Source: Gammaproteobacteria bacterium (GTDB taxonomy: Bacteria > Pseudomonadota > Gammaproteobacteria > DSM-16500). Taken from it: a stretch of 44,912 nt of DNA. Both the position numbers and the translations under genes were made by a program. The stretch lies in contig JAJPJI010000027.1 in the NCBI GenBank assembly GCA_021324305.1, positions 1-44,912 on the forward strand, in the 5' to 3' direction. A model generated the notes under the pieces. It searched no databases and had not been told where the DNA came from. It was given only the letters and a program-made list of their open reading frames with translations. Positions 33,181 through 41,210 of the stretch are shown here, one piece after another (the first letter of the stretch is position 1; each line of letters opens with the position of its first letter).

Positions 33181-33369
33181 CGCAGCGCCTTCGCAGGATG
33201 ACGCAGCGCCTTCGCAGGATGACGCAGCGCCTTCGCAGGATGACGCAGCGCCTTCGCAGGATGACGCAGCGCCTTCGCAGGATGACACAGCGCCTTCGCA
33301 GGATGACACAGCGCCTTCGCAGGATGACACAGCGCCTTCGCAGGATGACACAGCGCCTTTCGCAGATGA
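33181..33369. repeat. 21-bp tandem repeat, nine copies
   Basis: The unit is CGCAGCGCCTTCGCAGGAT followed by GA, 21 bases. Five copies start CGCAG (33181-33285), three start CACAG (33286-33348), and a ninth is degenerate (33349-33369). The unit derives from the palindromic element just upstream. As 21 is a multiple of three and the unit lacks stops, several frames on both strands stay open by chance. Confidence 0.9.
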
Positions 33370-33490
33370 AACAGAAAAAATATCTGGGTATGCAACAGGC
33401 AAGCGGCACATTGCCTGACAGCAAGAATGCTTGCACTCAATCGGAAATCATGTTACGAAAACAGGTTAAATTTAATACTAAGGGATCCCC

Positions 33491-34915
33491 ATGAGGCCAA
33501 ACCATCAATCGCGTTTATACATCTATACCGTATCGGCTATTGCAGCTGTTGCGGGGTTATTATTCGGATTTGATACCGGTATTATTTCTGGTGCGCTCCT
33601 CTTCATTGAAAAGGATTTTGTTGTCTCGACTGAAATGAAAGAACTCATTGTCAGCAGCGTATTATTTGGCGCAATGTTCGGTTCACTCGCAAGCGGCCGA
33701 TTGACCGACCAGTTTGGACGCCGGCGGCTGATGCTTATCATTTCCGCTCTGTTTATCGCGGGTACGTTAATCGCGTCATTCGCCGCCCAGGTATACAGCA
33801 TTCTATTCGGCCGGCTGTTTATTGGTTTTGCCATCGGCATCGGCTCATACACAGCGCCGCTCTATATCGCCGAGGTCTCACCGCATGAATTGAGAGGCGG
33901 GCTGGTGTCGCTGAATCAGCTTGCCATTACCATAGGCATATTATGTTCCTTTCTTATCAATTATGCCTTTACTAACATTGATGGTTCCTGGCGCTGGATG
34001 TTTGGCATCGGCCTGGTTCCGGCTGTACTGCTAAGCATAGGCATGGTATTCCTGCCAGAAAGTCCTCGCTGGCTGGTCAAGCAGAACATGATTGACAAGG
34101 CCACCATGACTCTTCAGCACTTGCGAAACACAAAAGATGTTTCTCACGAAATCCATGAAATCCAGAACAGTCTCAAGGTCAGACAAGCCAGCTTCCGGGA
34201 AATTTTTGCTCCCTGGATTTTGCCAGTGCTTTTTCTTGGCGCCATGCTTGGATTCATACAGCAAGTCACCGGCATTAACACCATTATTTATTATGCGCCG
34301 ACCATTTTTCAGCTGGCCGGCTTTCCTGATGCCTCAAGCTCCATTCTTGCAACCGTGGGCATTGGTGTCGTCAATGTACTTGCAACCATTTTTGCGGTTT
34401 GCTATCTGGATAAACTCGGACGCAGGCCATTGCTGCTAACAGGACTGGTTGGAATGTGTTTAAGCTTATTGGGCTTGAGCCTTGCATTCCAGACTGGCGC
34501 AGATGCCAGCATGCTGCGCTGGATTGCCATTGGCTGCACCTTTTTCTATATCATTTGTTTCGCCTTCAGTCTGGGCGCCATTTTATGGCTGGTGGTCTCC
34601 GAAATCTTTCCACTGGAAGTACGCGCAACCGCGATGGGCGTGGCGGTATTCAGCTGCTGGTTATGGAATTTCGCGGTATCTTCAACCTTCCTGACCCTGT
34701 TGAATGCACTGGGGCCAAGCGCCACATTCTTGCTCTACGCTGTTATGTGTATTTTCAGCTTCGCCTTCTGCTACTGCAAAGTACCCGAAACAAAAGGCGT
34801 AACCCTGGAGCAGATTGAAGACAATATCCGCAAGCGTATGCCCTTGCGCTATATTGGCCAGCCAGTTTTTGATAAAACTGCCATCACTGAATCACCCGAA
34901 TATCAGGCTGACTGA
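33491..34915 (+). CDS. MFS sugar:proton symporter (GalP/XylE/AraE type)
   Basis: 474 residues with 12 membrane helices. Sugar-porter signatures are present: GLLFGFDTGIISGAL in helix 1, GRLTDQFGRRRLML after helix 2, the RLFIGFAIGIGSYTAPLYIAE-type helix 4-5 block, PESPRWLV, QQVTGINTIIYYAPTIF in helix 7, LDKLGRRPLLL, EIFPLEVRATAMG and the C-terminal PETKG. It takes up a hexose or pentose with a proton. The glucokinase gene 5 bases downstream suggests glucose as substrate. The start ATG at 33491 follows AAGGG. Confidence 0.93.
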   Translation: MRPNHQSRLYIYTVSAIAAVAGLLFGFDTGIISGALLFIEKDFVVSTEMKELIVSSVLFGAMFGSLASGRLTDQFGRRRLMLIISALFIAGTLIASFAAQVYSILFGRLFIGFAIGIGSYTAPLYIAEVSPHELRGGLVSLNQLAITIGILCSFLINYAFTNIDGSWRWMFGIGLVPAVLLSIGMVFLPESPRWLVKQNMIDKATMTLQHLRNTKDVSHEIHEIQNSLKVRQASFREIFAPWILPVLFLGAMLGFIQQVTGINTIIYYAPTIFQLAGFPDASSSILATVGIGVVNVLATIFAVCYLDKLGRRPLLLTGLVGMCLSLLGLSLAFQTGADASMLRWIAIGCTFFYIICFAFSLGAILWLVVSEIFPLEVRATAMGVAVFSCWLWNFAVSSTFLTLLNALGPSATFLLYAVMCIFSFAFCYCKVPETKGVTLEQIEDNIRKRMPLRYIGQPVFDKTAITESPEYQAD

Positions 34916-34920
34916 CAGAC

Positions 34921-35931
34921 ATGACAAAGCAGATTATCACCTGGGACCTCGGTGCAACCAAATGCACCGCGGGTCTCATTGAGTACAATCACACGACTCA
35001 TGCATTGACCTGCAAAAGACACTTCACTGTCAAGCTGGCACAAACCACGTCACTGGAAGATTTGATTCACCGGCTGGAAGCCGGCCTGGATTTTGTCATG
35101 CCGGAAGCGGATGCGATTTGTATCGGCGCAGCCGGCCATTACGATGGAAAATATCTCTTGCACACGAATGCCTACCCGTATCCCATGCATTTCGCCAATA
35201 CGGCGAAATTACAGAAATGGCCGGCATTCGCAGTGATCCATGATTATTCTCCTATCGTTTGCGCCACATTCACCTCCTATATGGAGCAGCCAAAAAATAT
35301 CAAGCGATTGAACTCTTGCGCGATCAAACCTCATGGCCGTCGTGTCGCCCTCGGCATTGGCACCGGTCTGGGACTGAAAGATGGTGTATTGTTTGCGAAT
35401 GGTGATTTCTGGCTGGGACATAACGAAGCGGGTCATATCGGAATTGCCGCGCCCCCGCACGCCGACAAACATCACCTCGACCGCCACCATGAAATCATGC
35501 GCTTTTTGCACGAGAAAAACACGCATCAGGCCAAGCAGTCTCCCATTACCTTTGAAAGCATACTCACCGGAAAAGGCACAGCCAATTTATTTGAATTCTT
35601 CCATCCTGATGCGCAGGGCATCACGCCTGAAGAAGCGGGAGAGAAAATGCGTGCCGGCGAAGCCAAAGAAATGATGGATGCGTTTGCCTGGTACACCGGT
35701 TTATTTGTCGGGACAGTACAATTGACTTTCATGCCGGAAGGCGGTGTCTGGATTACCGGCGGTGTCGCAATCAATCATCTCGATGTATTTGATCTTCCCG
35801 ATTTCTTCGCTGGTATCTACGCTTCTCCTGCATATCTCATGCAGCGCGAGGAATACCCTCTGGGCGTGCTCTGCAATCATGAACATGCGCTGATCGGCAG
35901 CGGCTATTATGCCGCAAAGCGGTTGTTTTAG
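34921..35931 (+). CDS. glk: Glucokinase
   Basis: 336 residues. It shows the Glk family pattern: ITWDLGATKCTAGLIE (phosphate-1), IHDYSPIVCA (catalytic-region Asp), LGIGTGLGLKDGV (phosphate-2), HNEAGHIG (glucose-binding Glu and zinc-free form), FESILTGKGTANLFEF, and WITGGVAINHL (adenosine site). It phosphorylates glucose to glucose-6-phosphate. Placed directly after the sugar symporter (5 bases), it traps the imported sugar. The unusual TK after DLGA and a long FHP-x-x-A-x-G insert are minor departures from E. coli Glk. Confidence 0.88.
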   Translation: MTKQIITWDLGATKCTAGLIEYNHTTHALTCKRHFTVKLAQTTSLEDLIHRLEAGLDFVMPEADAICIGAAGHYDGKYLLHTNAYPYPMHFANTAKLQKWPAFAVIHDYSPIVCATFTSYMEQPKNIKRLNSCAIKPHGRRVALGIGTGLGLKDGVLFANGDFWLGHNEAGHIGIAAPPHADKHHLDRHHEIMRFLHEKNTHQAKQSPITFESILTGKGTANLFEFFHPDAQGITPEEAGEKMRAGEAKEMMDAFAWYTGLFVGTVQLTFMPEGGVWITGGVAINHLDVFDLPDFFAGIYASPAYLMQREEYPLGVLCNHEHALIGSGYYAAKRLF

Positions 35932-35942
35932 AACATGAAGCC

Positions 35943-36701
35943 ATGAATACACAAGATTACATCATCGTCGCTGACGGAAATTTCCTGGTCAGGGAAATTG
36001 TCAACGAGGCAGTGAAAAACCGCATTATTGTCGCGCTCGACGCCGCCGCGGACAAACTGGCGCGCATTGGCATCACCCCGCATATCCTGCTGGGTGATTT
36101 TGATTCCGATAGCGAAACCCATGCGCAATATTGGGGAATTCATAAAACATTTGCGGAACTCTCCGACAATGAAACGCCCTATACGGGAAATTTTGGCGTC
36201 ACGATTGTCCCGAGAAAAAACCAGGATCTCACCGATCTTGTTAAAGCCATTCATTATTGCGATGAGCAACATGCAGGCAGCATCACAATTATTTGCGCAC
36301 TTGGCGGCAGACTTGATCACCAGGAAACAGCCTTGCGGTCACTGCGCACACAATACAAAACAGACCGCCAACTTCTATTACATACGGAACAACAAACTAT
36401 CTGCTTTGCCAGAGATGAACAAATCATCATAAAAGGAATACCTGGAGACAAATGCGGAATTCTGGCCTACCCGGAAGGAATGATTACGACAGAAGGCCTT
36501 GAGTATGATGTCGACAATTATGCATTGACTTTTGGATTTTCAGAGAGCATCGCAAATTCATTAAAATCATCCAGCGCCGCCATCACTGTCTCCGGTGAAG
36601 CACTGCTTGTCATGCCTCCTCTATTACAGTCGCAGCGCGAATTTATGCGTAAAAGCGAAGCTGAAAAACTGGAAATGCAGTTACGCGACTGTCTTTCATA
36701 A
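35943..36701 (+). CDS. Thiamine pyrophosphokinase-like protein
   Basis: 252 residues. N-terminal Rossmann-like TPK domain: YIIVADGNF, VALDAAADKLARIGITPHILLGDFDSD (the hallmark DAAAD/GDFDS pair), DLTDLVKAIHY and CALGGRLDH. The C-terminal half is beta-rich with GDKCGILAYPEGMITTEGLEYD, matching the B1-binding domain. Thiamine pyrophosphokinase makes thiamine diphosphate from thiamine and ATP. The protein is longer than usual (about 210-220 residues), with an insert SDNETPYTGNFGVTIVPRKN between blocks. It lies 11 bases after glk. Linking a sugar operon with a cofactor needed by pyruvate dehydrogenase is plausible. Confidence 0.85.
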   Translation: MNTQDYIIVADGNFLVREIVNEAVKNRIIVALDAAADKLARIGITPHILLGDFDSDSETHAQYWGIHKTFAELSDNETPYTGNFGVTIVPRKNQDLTDLVKAIHYCDEQHAGSITIICALGGRLDHQETALRSLRTQYKTDRQLLLHTEQQTICFARDEQIIIKGIPGDKCGILAYPEGMITTEGLEYDVDNYALTFGFSESIANSLKSSSAAITVSGEALLVMPPLLQSQREFMRKSEAEKLEMQLRDCLS

Positions 36702-36745
36702 GTGTGATGAATTGATTAGATAATTATTCCCGTCGTTATTTAAAT

Positions 36746-36751
36746 TATAAT
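36746..36751 (+). promoter_or_regulatory. -10 box of the acidic-tail hypothetical gene
   Basis: A perfect TATAAT 46 bases before the ATG at 36797; the -35 region is AT-rich and not clear. Confidence 0.3.
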
Positions 36752-36796
36752 GATATGAAGGAGCAGGAAATACATCATCGCAAAGGAGGATGTACC

Positions 36797-37570
36797 ATGA
36801 CAAAAATCCAGCCACAGGATGAAATCGGGCCAAATAATGCAGGTAAAATGATTATTCGCGGCATCTGTTTTTCATCTGCGATCGAAGACTATCCCGAATT
36901 GAAAGCGCAAGTTGATGATTACATGAGTGCCCGCGGAACAGCAGGCCCGATCAAATTGTCGAGAACAGTTTCCCTGGTGGAATTCAATCCTGATGAAGCC
37001 GCTTTTTTAAGTTCGCTCATCGAAAAACTCCGCAAACTTGAATTTACACCCGAACAATTACCAACTGTCACAGCCCTTGACACAAAAAAGCAAAGCGATG
37101 CCATGGTCAAACTGGTTGAAGATGAAATAGCAGGATTTTTGGAAGCACAGGAAAAAAAAGGTTTGCGTGTCTGCTTTACCGGCGTATCCGATACGATTAT
37201 AGAAAATGTAAAATCACGCCGCGCAGTCAGTTACGCAGCGACACAAAAATGGGAAGACAATATAGAAGTAATCGAGCAGACGTTTGACATGTTTGCCGGC
37301 ATGACCTTGCATAACCAGGGCGGCAATACGTATACGCCGCCCACCATCGAACCCATGTCGCACTCCTCTTCAGAAAAAAGAGAAACAATTGACGGTGATG
37401 ATAGACCGCACAGAAGCGACTTGTCCGGCGTCGGATTTCAGTCCATGTTTTTCAAAAGTGACGACGCAGATAAAACCAGGAAAGCAATTGAAAGCATGCT
37501 TGATGATGAGGAAGATGAACACGAAGCGACACACTCAGACACACCTTCATCGCCTGGTGGTAAAAAATAA
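36797..37570 (+). CDS. Hypothetical soluble protein with acidic C-terminal tail, effector candidate
   Basis: 257 residues from ATG 36797, with AAGGAGG 7 bases upstream; the longer frame from 36755 is rejected. No signal peptide or membrane helix. I recognise no family. Residues 1-170 appear as mixed alpha/beta with long charged helices. Residues ~180-215 are polar and disordered-looking, and the tail has DDEEDEHEATHSD within the last 30 residues. A Glu-rich block near the C-terminus is one known feature of Dot/Icm secretion signals, so it is a candidate secreted protein. Own promoter-like box upstream; transcribed alone. Confidence 0.75.
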   Translation: MTKIQPQDEIGPNNAGKMIIRGICFSSAIEDYPELKAQVDDYMSARGTAGPIKLSRTVSLVEFNPDEAAFLSSLIEKLRKLEFTPEQLPTVTALDTKKQSDAMVKLVEDEIAGFLEAQEKKGLRVCFTGVSDTIIENVKSRRAVSYAATQKWEDNIEVIEQTFDMFAGMTLHNQGGNTYTPPTIEPMSHSSSEKRETIDGDDRPHRSDLSGVGFQSMFFKSDDADKTRKAIESMLDDEEDEHEATHSDTPSSPGGKK

Positions 37571-37633
37571 ATAACAGGATTACATACGCAGCGGGCATGA
37601 AGCCCCGTTACTGTGCAGGTTTTGCACGTCAGG

Positions 37634-37662
37634 TTGTCAGAGTGTTTTCTCTCTGCTAGACT
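37634..37662 (+). promoter_or_regulatory. Promoter of the small membrane protein-dsbD unit
   Basis: TTGTCA (37634-37639), 17-base spacer, TAGACT (37657-37662), with TGC before the -10 (extended). The first gene starts 34 bases later. Confidence 0.55.
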
Positions 37663-37695
37663 GATCAGCCGTATAAATCGATTCCTGGCGACAAT

Positions 37696-38061
37696 ATGTT
37701 GAATGAATTGAGAAAAGGAAACGTTATATCACTGATCGCTCTGCTGCTGATTACTTTTACAATCGCGCCTGCAGCAGCTATTTTCCCCATGAAACCGACA
37801 ACCATGCTGTCTGTTCATCAAACTGTTGCCGCATCAAGAACACAGTCTCCATGCCAACAGCAAAAAAATATCCAGGGCCAGGCATCGAAACTCTGTCCGA
37901 GTTACAACTTGCAATATTATTCCTTGCCGGCAGAGTTCATAAACTCTCTGCCGTTATTATCTGATAAAGCAACTTTCCTTTTTATTCTCGGATTACTGGC
38001 CATGAGCCCCGTCCGACGAATTTTCAAGCCGCCGCGTCTGGTTCATATCCACAACAATTAA
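37696..38061 (+). CDS. Small hypothetical membrane protein upstream of dsbD
   Basis: 121 residues. An N-terminal hydrophobic segment (about 10-29) ending in A-P-A-A-A looks like a signal peptide or anchor. A second helix lies at about 91-104 (ATFLFILGLLAMS), followed by a basic tail (PVRRIFKPPR). Two cysteines, C53 and C67, lie in the presumed periplasmic part. I recognise no family. It lies 84 bases before dsbD on the same strand and shares its apparent promoter, so it may be a substrate or helper in thiol chemistry; that is inference from position. Confidence 0.55.
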   Translation: MLNELRKGNVISLIALLLITFTIAPAAAIFPMKPTTMLSVHQTVAASRTQSPCQQQKNIQGQASKLCPSYNLQYYSLPAEFINSLPLLSDKATFLFILGLLAMSPVRRIFKPPRLVHIHNN

Positions 38062-38145
38062 TGCTTTTAATAACTTAATGTCCAACATTGCGCACATAGA
38101 TTCACGCGCATGTTAAGTATTAATAATTTATTGAGGATATCGAAC

Positions 38146-39498
38146 ATGAAATCACGTTCATTTCTGTTGCTGGTGACAGTGCTGTTTTCTGTCTCCGCCA
38201 TTGCCGGTCCTGCATCCCTGATAAACCAGGACCATATCATTCCAACCATGCTCAGCTTTTTCGGCGTTGGTATACTGCTTGCATTCACACCCTGTATACT
38301 GCCCATGGTTCCGATATTATCCGCCATATTAATTGGTGATGATAAAATTGGCACCAGACGCGCACTGCAGCTATCGCTGGTTTTTGTCTTCAGCATGTCA
38401 GTGACTTATGCGGCTGCCGGCGTGATAGCTGGTTATCTGGGGAACACCCTGCAAACCATTTTGCAAACACCCTGGATCATCATCAGTTTTAGTCTGTTGT
38501 TTGTTTTGATGGCATTATCCATGTTTGGATTTTTTGATCTGGGCATGCCGCGATGGATTCGTAATCTCATTCATGGCGTCAGCAACCGGCAGAAAGGCGG
38601 CAGTTTTACCGGGGTTGCCATCATGGGTATCTTGTCCACACTTATTGCTTCCCCCTGCATCACGGCACCGCTCATTTCTGTTCTTACATTCATTGGAGAA
38701 ACAGGTAATGCCGTGCTGGGCGGACTGGTTCTGTTTTCACTTGCGCTGGGCATGGGGTTGCCGCTGATTATTTTTGGCATGGGACAAGGCGCTCTGCTGC
38801 CAAAAGCCGGAGCATGGATGGATAAAATCAGATTCATGTTTGGTGTCATGATAATGGGTCTCGCTATCTGGATGATTTCGCGTCTCCTTCCAGGCGTAGT
38901 CACCATGTTTTTATGGGCTTCACTATTGATTATCAGTGCGGTCGCCTTTGGTGCGCTTGATATGCGTGCCGAAAAACGCCTGCCGCCGTTTCTGCATGGA
39001 TTGAGTTTTCTGGCTTTGCTGTACGGTTCTGTCTTGTTGATGGGTGCCGCCAGCGGAAATGATGACATGATGCATCCGTTAAAATCCAATTCCGGTGTCA
39101 ATGCCGCCGCAGTGAATTCGCCGCGGCCAGTCAGTTCGTTGTTTACGCTGATAAAAAACCAGCGTGAATTGCAGAACAAACTGAAACTGGCAAAAGAAAA
39201 TCACAAGTCCACCATGATTGAGTTTTATGCATCCTGGTGTCCTGCCTGCCGTGCGCTGGACAAAGAAGTGTTTTCCGATCCATCCGTGCAGCAACGCATG
39301 CAGTCAATGGACGTGTTTCGCGTCGACATTACGGAAAAGAACGATGCTCTGATGAAGCTGGTTGATGACTATCATGTGTATGGAACGCCTACGCTGATTT
39401 TTTATGACAAGAATGGAAAGCCGTTGAATACCGATGCCTTGAATGACGGTATCACAAAAGAATCCATGATGAAGGTGTTTGACCAGCTGATTGATTAG
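38146..39498 (+). CDS. dsbD: DsbD-type thiol:disulfide interchange protein lacking the N-terminal domain
   Basis: 450 residues from ATG 38146, with GAGGA upstream. Signal-like N-terminus, then the membrane domain with eight helices and the redox cysteines in FTPCILPMVP and ASPCITAPLIS. A periplasmic linker and a C-terminal thioredoxin domain follow, with YASWCPACRALDKEVF (CxxC) and cis-Pro YGTPTLIFYDKNG. E. coli DsbD (about 565 residues) also has an N-terminal immunoglobulin-like domain that hands electrons to substrates; here it is missing, as in shorter ScsB/CcdA-like forms. It moves reducing power from cytosolic thioredoxin to the periplasm. Confidence 0.92.
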   Translation: MKSRSFLLLVTVLFSVSAIAGPASLINQDHIIPTMLSFFGVGILLAFTPCILPMVPILSAILIGDDKIGTRRALQLSLVFVFSMSVTYAAAGVIAGYLGNTLQTILQTPWIIISFSLLFVLMALSMFGFFDLGMPRWIRNLIHGVSNRQKGGSFTGVAIMGILSTLIASPCITAPLISVLTFIGETGNAVLGGLVLFSLALGMGLPLIIFGMGQGALLPKAGAWMDKIRFMFGVMIMGLAIWMISRLLPGVVTMFLWASLLIISAVAFGALDMRAEKRLPPFLHGLSFLALLYGSVLLMGAASGNDDMMHPLKSNSGVNAAAVNSPRPVSSLFTLIKNQRELQNKLKLAKENHKSTMIEFYASWCPACRALDKEVFSDPSVQQRMQSMDVFRVDITEKNDALMKLVDDYHVYGTPTLIFYDKNGKPLNTDALNDGITKESMMKVFDQLID

Positions 39499-39635
39499 CT
39501 CATCTGAACTCGTCATCACTGTACAGGTTAGGTATTCATTGATGAATGATATCCTGTTCAGAGGTTTCTCATTAAGAATGCACTTCTTTATGCTAGTGCA
39601 TGATTGGCTCGAGGCCAGGGATGGCACCTGCACAG

Positions 39636-39665
39636 ATCGTGCGGCACATGAATGTGCCGCACGAT
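39636..39665. terminator. Strong hairpin between convergent dsbD and ugd
   Basis: A 13-bp perfect stem (ATCGTGCGGCACA and complement) with loop TGAA, in the 217-base gap between two convergent genes. On the plus strand TTTC follows 4 bases later, so it may serve as a two-way terminator. Nothing else was recognised in the gap. Confidence 0.5.
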
Positions 39666-39714
39666 GCAGTTTCGTCTGAGAAGATACCACTTTGTTTAAC
39701 GTACCGGCTTGCTC

Positions 39715-41106
39715 CTATGCCGCATCGACAGCTTCTTTTCTGCGTATCACGCTTCTTTCAGGCACCGAACCCCTGCCGATTCCATAATATTCAAAACCTG
39801 CTGCGCGAATATGCTTGGGATCATACTGATTACGGCCGTCAAAAATAACATGCTGGCGCATCATGTTTTTCATAGCAGCGATATCCGGATAACAAAATGG
39901 CTTCCACTCTGTGACAAGCACCAGTGCATCCGCGTCTTTTAATGCATCGTATTGATGATCAGTCAGTTTGAGCTTGCCGGAATCGAACCATTCTTCCGGC
40001 ATGATTTCGCGGGCAACCGGCATGGCTGCGGGATCGTAAGCCTGCACACGTGCGCCGCGTCTGATTGCATCTTCGATCAGTACCAGCGATGACGCTTCAC
40101 GCATATCATCCGTGCCAGGCTTAAATGAAAGCCCCCAGACCCCCAGCGTCACCCCAGCCAGATCCTCGCCAAATACTTGCGTCACTTTATCCGGCAATAC
40201 CTGTTTTTGTTCCAGGTTGCGCCTTTCAACCGCATTTAAAATCATGGGTTCAACAGCATTGCGTTCCGCCATTTTCACCAAAGCGCGCACATCCTTGGGA
40301 AAACACGAACCACCATAACCGCAGCCCGGATTCAAAAAAGCGCTGCCGATACGCGAATCCGATCCAATGCCGATCCGGACGTTTTCGATATCCACTCCCA
40401 TGCGTTCACACAGCATGGATATTTCATTCATGAACGAGATTCGCGTTGCCAGCATGGCATTGGCTGCATACTTGGTCATTTCCGCATCTTTTACATTCAT
40501 GAAATAAATACGTTCAGGACTTCGCAAAATTGGCAAATATAAATCGAGCATGATGCTTTTGGCATTGTTTGATTCCAGCCCGATGATAATACGGTCAGGA
40601 CGCATAAAATCTTCTATTGCAGCTCCTTCGCGCAAAAATTCCGGATTGCTGACCACGTCAAATTTAATCGACAAACCGCGTTTTTTTAATTCATTCTGAA
40701 TGACAACCTGCACCTCGTCAGCCATGCCGACTGGCACCGTTGACTTATCGACAACGACGCAATAATCATTGATGTATCCTCCGATATTCCGCGCCGCTTC
40801 CAGCACATATTTGATATCGGCGGAACCGTCTTTATCACTCGGCGTGCCGACGGCTATGAAAATAACTTGTGGATCTCCTTCGATTTCAGTCAATGAGGTG
40901 ACAAAACGCAGGCGTCCCTCATTCATGTTGCTGATGACCATGGGTTCAAGGCCAGGCTCATAAATAGGGAGAATGCCTTTCTTCAGGTTTGCGATTTTAT
41001 GTTCATTCACATCCACACAAGTAACATGGTTACCCAGTTCCGCAAAACATGCCCCTGTAACAAGGCCTACATATCCTGCACCGATTACTGTGATGTTCAC
41101 TTGCAT
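39715..41106 (-). CDS. ugd: UDP-glucose 6-dehydrogenase
   Basis: 463 residues, full length. It has N-terminal NAD-binding VIGAGYVGLVTGACFAELG, IAVGTPSDKDGSAD, DKSTVPVGMAD, NPEFLREGAAIEDFMRPDR, the catalytic GYGGSCFPKD with Cys268, and GLSFKPGTDDMREA in the C-terminal domain. It oxidises UDP-glucose to UDP-glucuronate with two NAD. ATG 41106 with AGGAGA upstream. It follows the glycosyltransferase-like gene by 105 bases in the galU operon and uses the UDP-glucose made by GalU. Confidence 0.97.
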   Translation of the reverse strand: MQVNITVIGAGYVGLVTGACFAELGNHVTCVDVNEHKIANLKKGILPIYEPGLEPMVISNMNEGRLRFVTSLTEIEGDPQVIFIAVGTPSDKDGSADIKYVLEAARNIGGYINDYCVVVDKSTVPVGMADEVQVVIQNELKKRGLSIKFDVVSNPEFLREGAAIEDFMRPDRIIIGLESNNAKSIMLDLYLPILRSPERIYFMNVKDAEMTKYAANAMLATRISFMNEISMLCERMGVDIENVRIGIGSDSRIGSAFLNPGCGYGGSCFPKDVRALVKMAERNAVEPMILNAVERRNLEQKQVLPDKVTQVFGEDLAGVTLGVWGLSFKPGTDDMREASSLVLIEDAIRRGARVQAYDPAAMPVAREIMPEEWFDSGKLKLTDHQYDALKDADALVLVTEWKPFCYPDIAAMKNMMRQHVIFDGRNQYDPKHIRAAGFEYYGIGRGSVPERSVIRRKEAVDAA

Positions 41107-41210
41107 TCTCCTAATAATAAAAAGATGTCATTACGAGCCCTGCTCAGCAAAACGCAGCATCCGTTCTTTACCCGGATCGCAGCGCCAGATTCGCCGGCTC
41201 ATGATGATGA

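Noticed and set aside
33181..33369. Possible CRISPR array
   Set aside because: The units are contiguous with no spacers, and no cas genes are present.
33083..33494. Several long reading frames in four frames over the 33.1-33.4 kb region
   Set aside because: They exist only because the 21-bp repeat is a multiple of three and lacks stop codons; the products are simple heptapeptide repeats and no ribosome site fits.
37590..37610. Hairpin after the acidic-tail gene as a terminator
   Set aside because: The stem is only four bases and no T run follows.
41125..41190. Possible degenerate copy of a GTCATTGCGAGC-type dispersed repeat between the glycosyltransferase-like gene and ugd
   Set aside because: Only the first dozen bases match well and there is no second copy in the window to compare.
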